From assembly GCA_023132365.1 (NCBI GenBank), contig JAGLYJ010000065.1, positions 1-6,425 of the forward strand: a stretch of 6,425 nucleotides of DNA, given 5' to 3'. Origin of the DNA: Mycoplasmatota bacterium (GTDB lineage: Bacteria > Bacillota_I > Bacilli_A > Izemoplasmatales > Hujiaoplasmataceae). The position numbers and the translations under genes were made by a program. Shown piece after piece: positions 6,385-6,425 of this stretch. Each line of letters opens with the position of its first letter. Positions within the stretch are counted from its first letter, which is position 1. Below the pieces are notes generated by a model, which searched no databases, was not told the DNA's origin, and was given only the letters and a program-made list of their open reading frames with translations.

Positions 6385-6425
6385 ATTAAAAAGCGCTAAA
6401 TTGAAAGTGTTCCTTTAAAACAGAC

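Noticed and set aside
6388..6416. Possible terminator hairpin after the CvpA-like gene (AGCGCT at 6392-6397 with AGTGTT at 6406-6411)
   Set aside because: The six-pair stem relies on two G-U pairs, extension needs a bulge, and no T-run follows (CCTTTAAAA). The window ends shortly after, so a leader structure for the next gene cannot be judged either.
1..6425. CRISPR arrays, insertion sequences, tRNA or rRNA genes
   Set aside because: No regularly spaced repeats, terminal inverted repeats with a transposase, or tRNA/rRNA-like conserved segments were seen; nearly all bases are accounted for by coding sequence.

Overview
This 6.4 kb window comes from an AT-rich bacterial genome. Every gene lies on the plus strand, Shine-Dalgarno sites are strong (GGAGG, GAGGT, GGGAG), and genes are tightly packed. 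TGA is a true stop (it ends gcvPA and gcvPB) and tryptophan is TGG, so the code is the standard bacterial one, not the Mycoplasma/Spiroplasma code. The two-subunit glycine decarboxylase (gcvPA + gcvPB), the neighbouring lipoate ligase and the base composition suggest a low-GC Bacillota or a standard-code Mycoplasmatota (Acholeplasma/Izemoplasma-like) lineage. This placement is an inference; no rRNA or marker gene is present.

Layout: positions 1-323 hold the 3' part of a Fic-domain gene whose start lies off the left edge. Its Fic motif is well kept except that the catalytic histidine position is tyrosine. A short hairpin with a T-run overlaps its stop codon. Then come lplA (352-1320), a 37-base gap with a good -10-like element, gcvT (1358-2461), gcvH (2463-2840), gcvPA (2851-4185), gcvPB (4182-5651, overlapping gcvPA by ATGA) and a CvpA-like multipass membrane protein gene (5656-6384). 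The last 41 bases hold no recognisable gene. No gene-free stretch exceeds 300 bases.

How the genes work together: GcvPA/GcvPB (P-protein) decarboxylate glycine and pass the aminomethyl group to the lipoyl arm on Lys65 of GcvH. GcvT releases ammonia and transfers the one-carbon unit to tetrahydrofolate. LplA can attach the lipoyl cofactor to GcvH. The fourth component, dihydrolipoamide dehydrogenase (L-protein), is not in the window. The CvpA-like gene follows gcvPB after 4 bases and probably shares its transcript, but no functional link is known.

The window is mostly a conventional metabolic operon. The points most worth a second look are the His-to-Tyr Fic motif, the Cys/Ser-variant LplA motif beside gcvH, the very short predicted gcvT leader with no room for a glycine riboswitch, and the attached CvpA-like gene. 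I did not find convincing evidence of an undescribed system.
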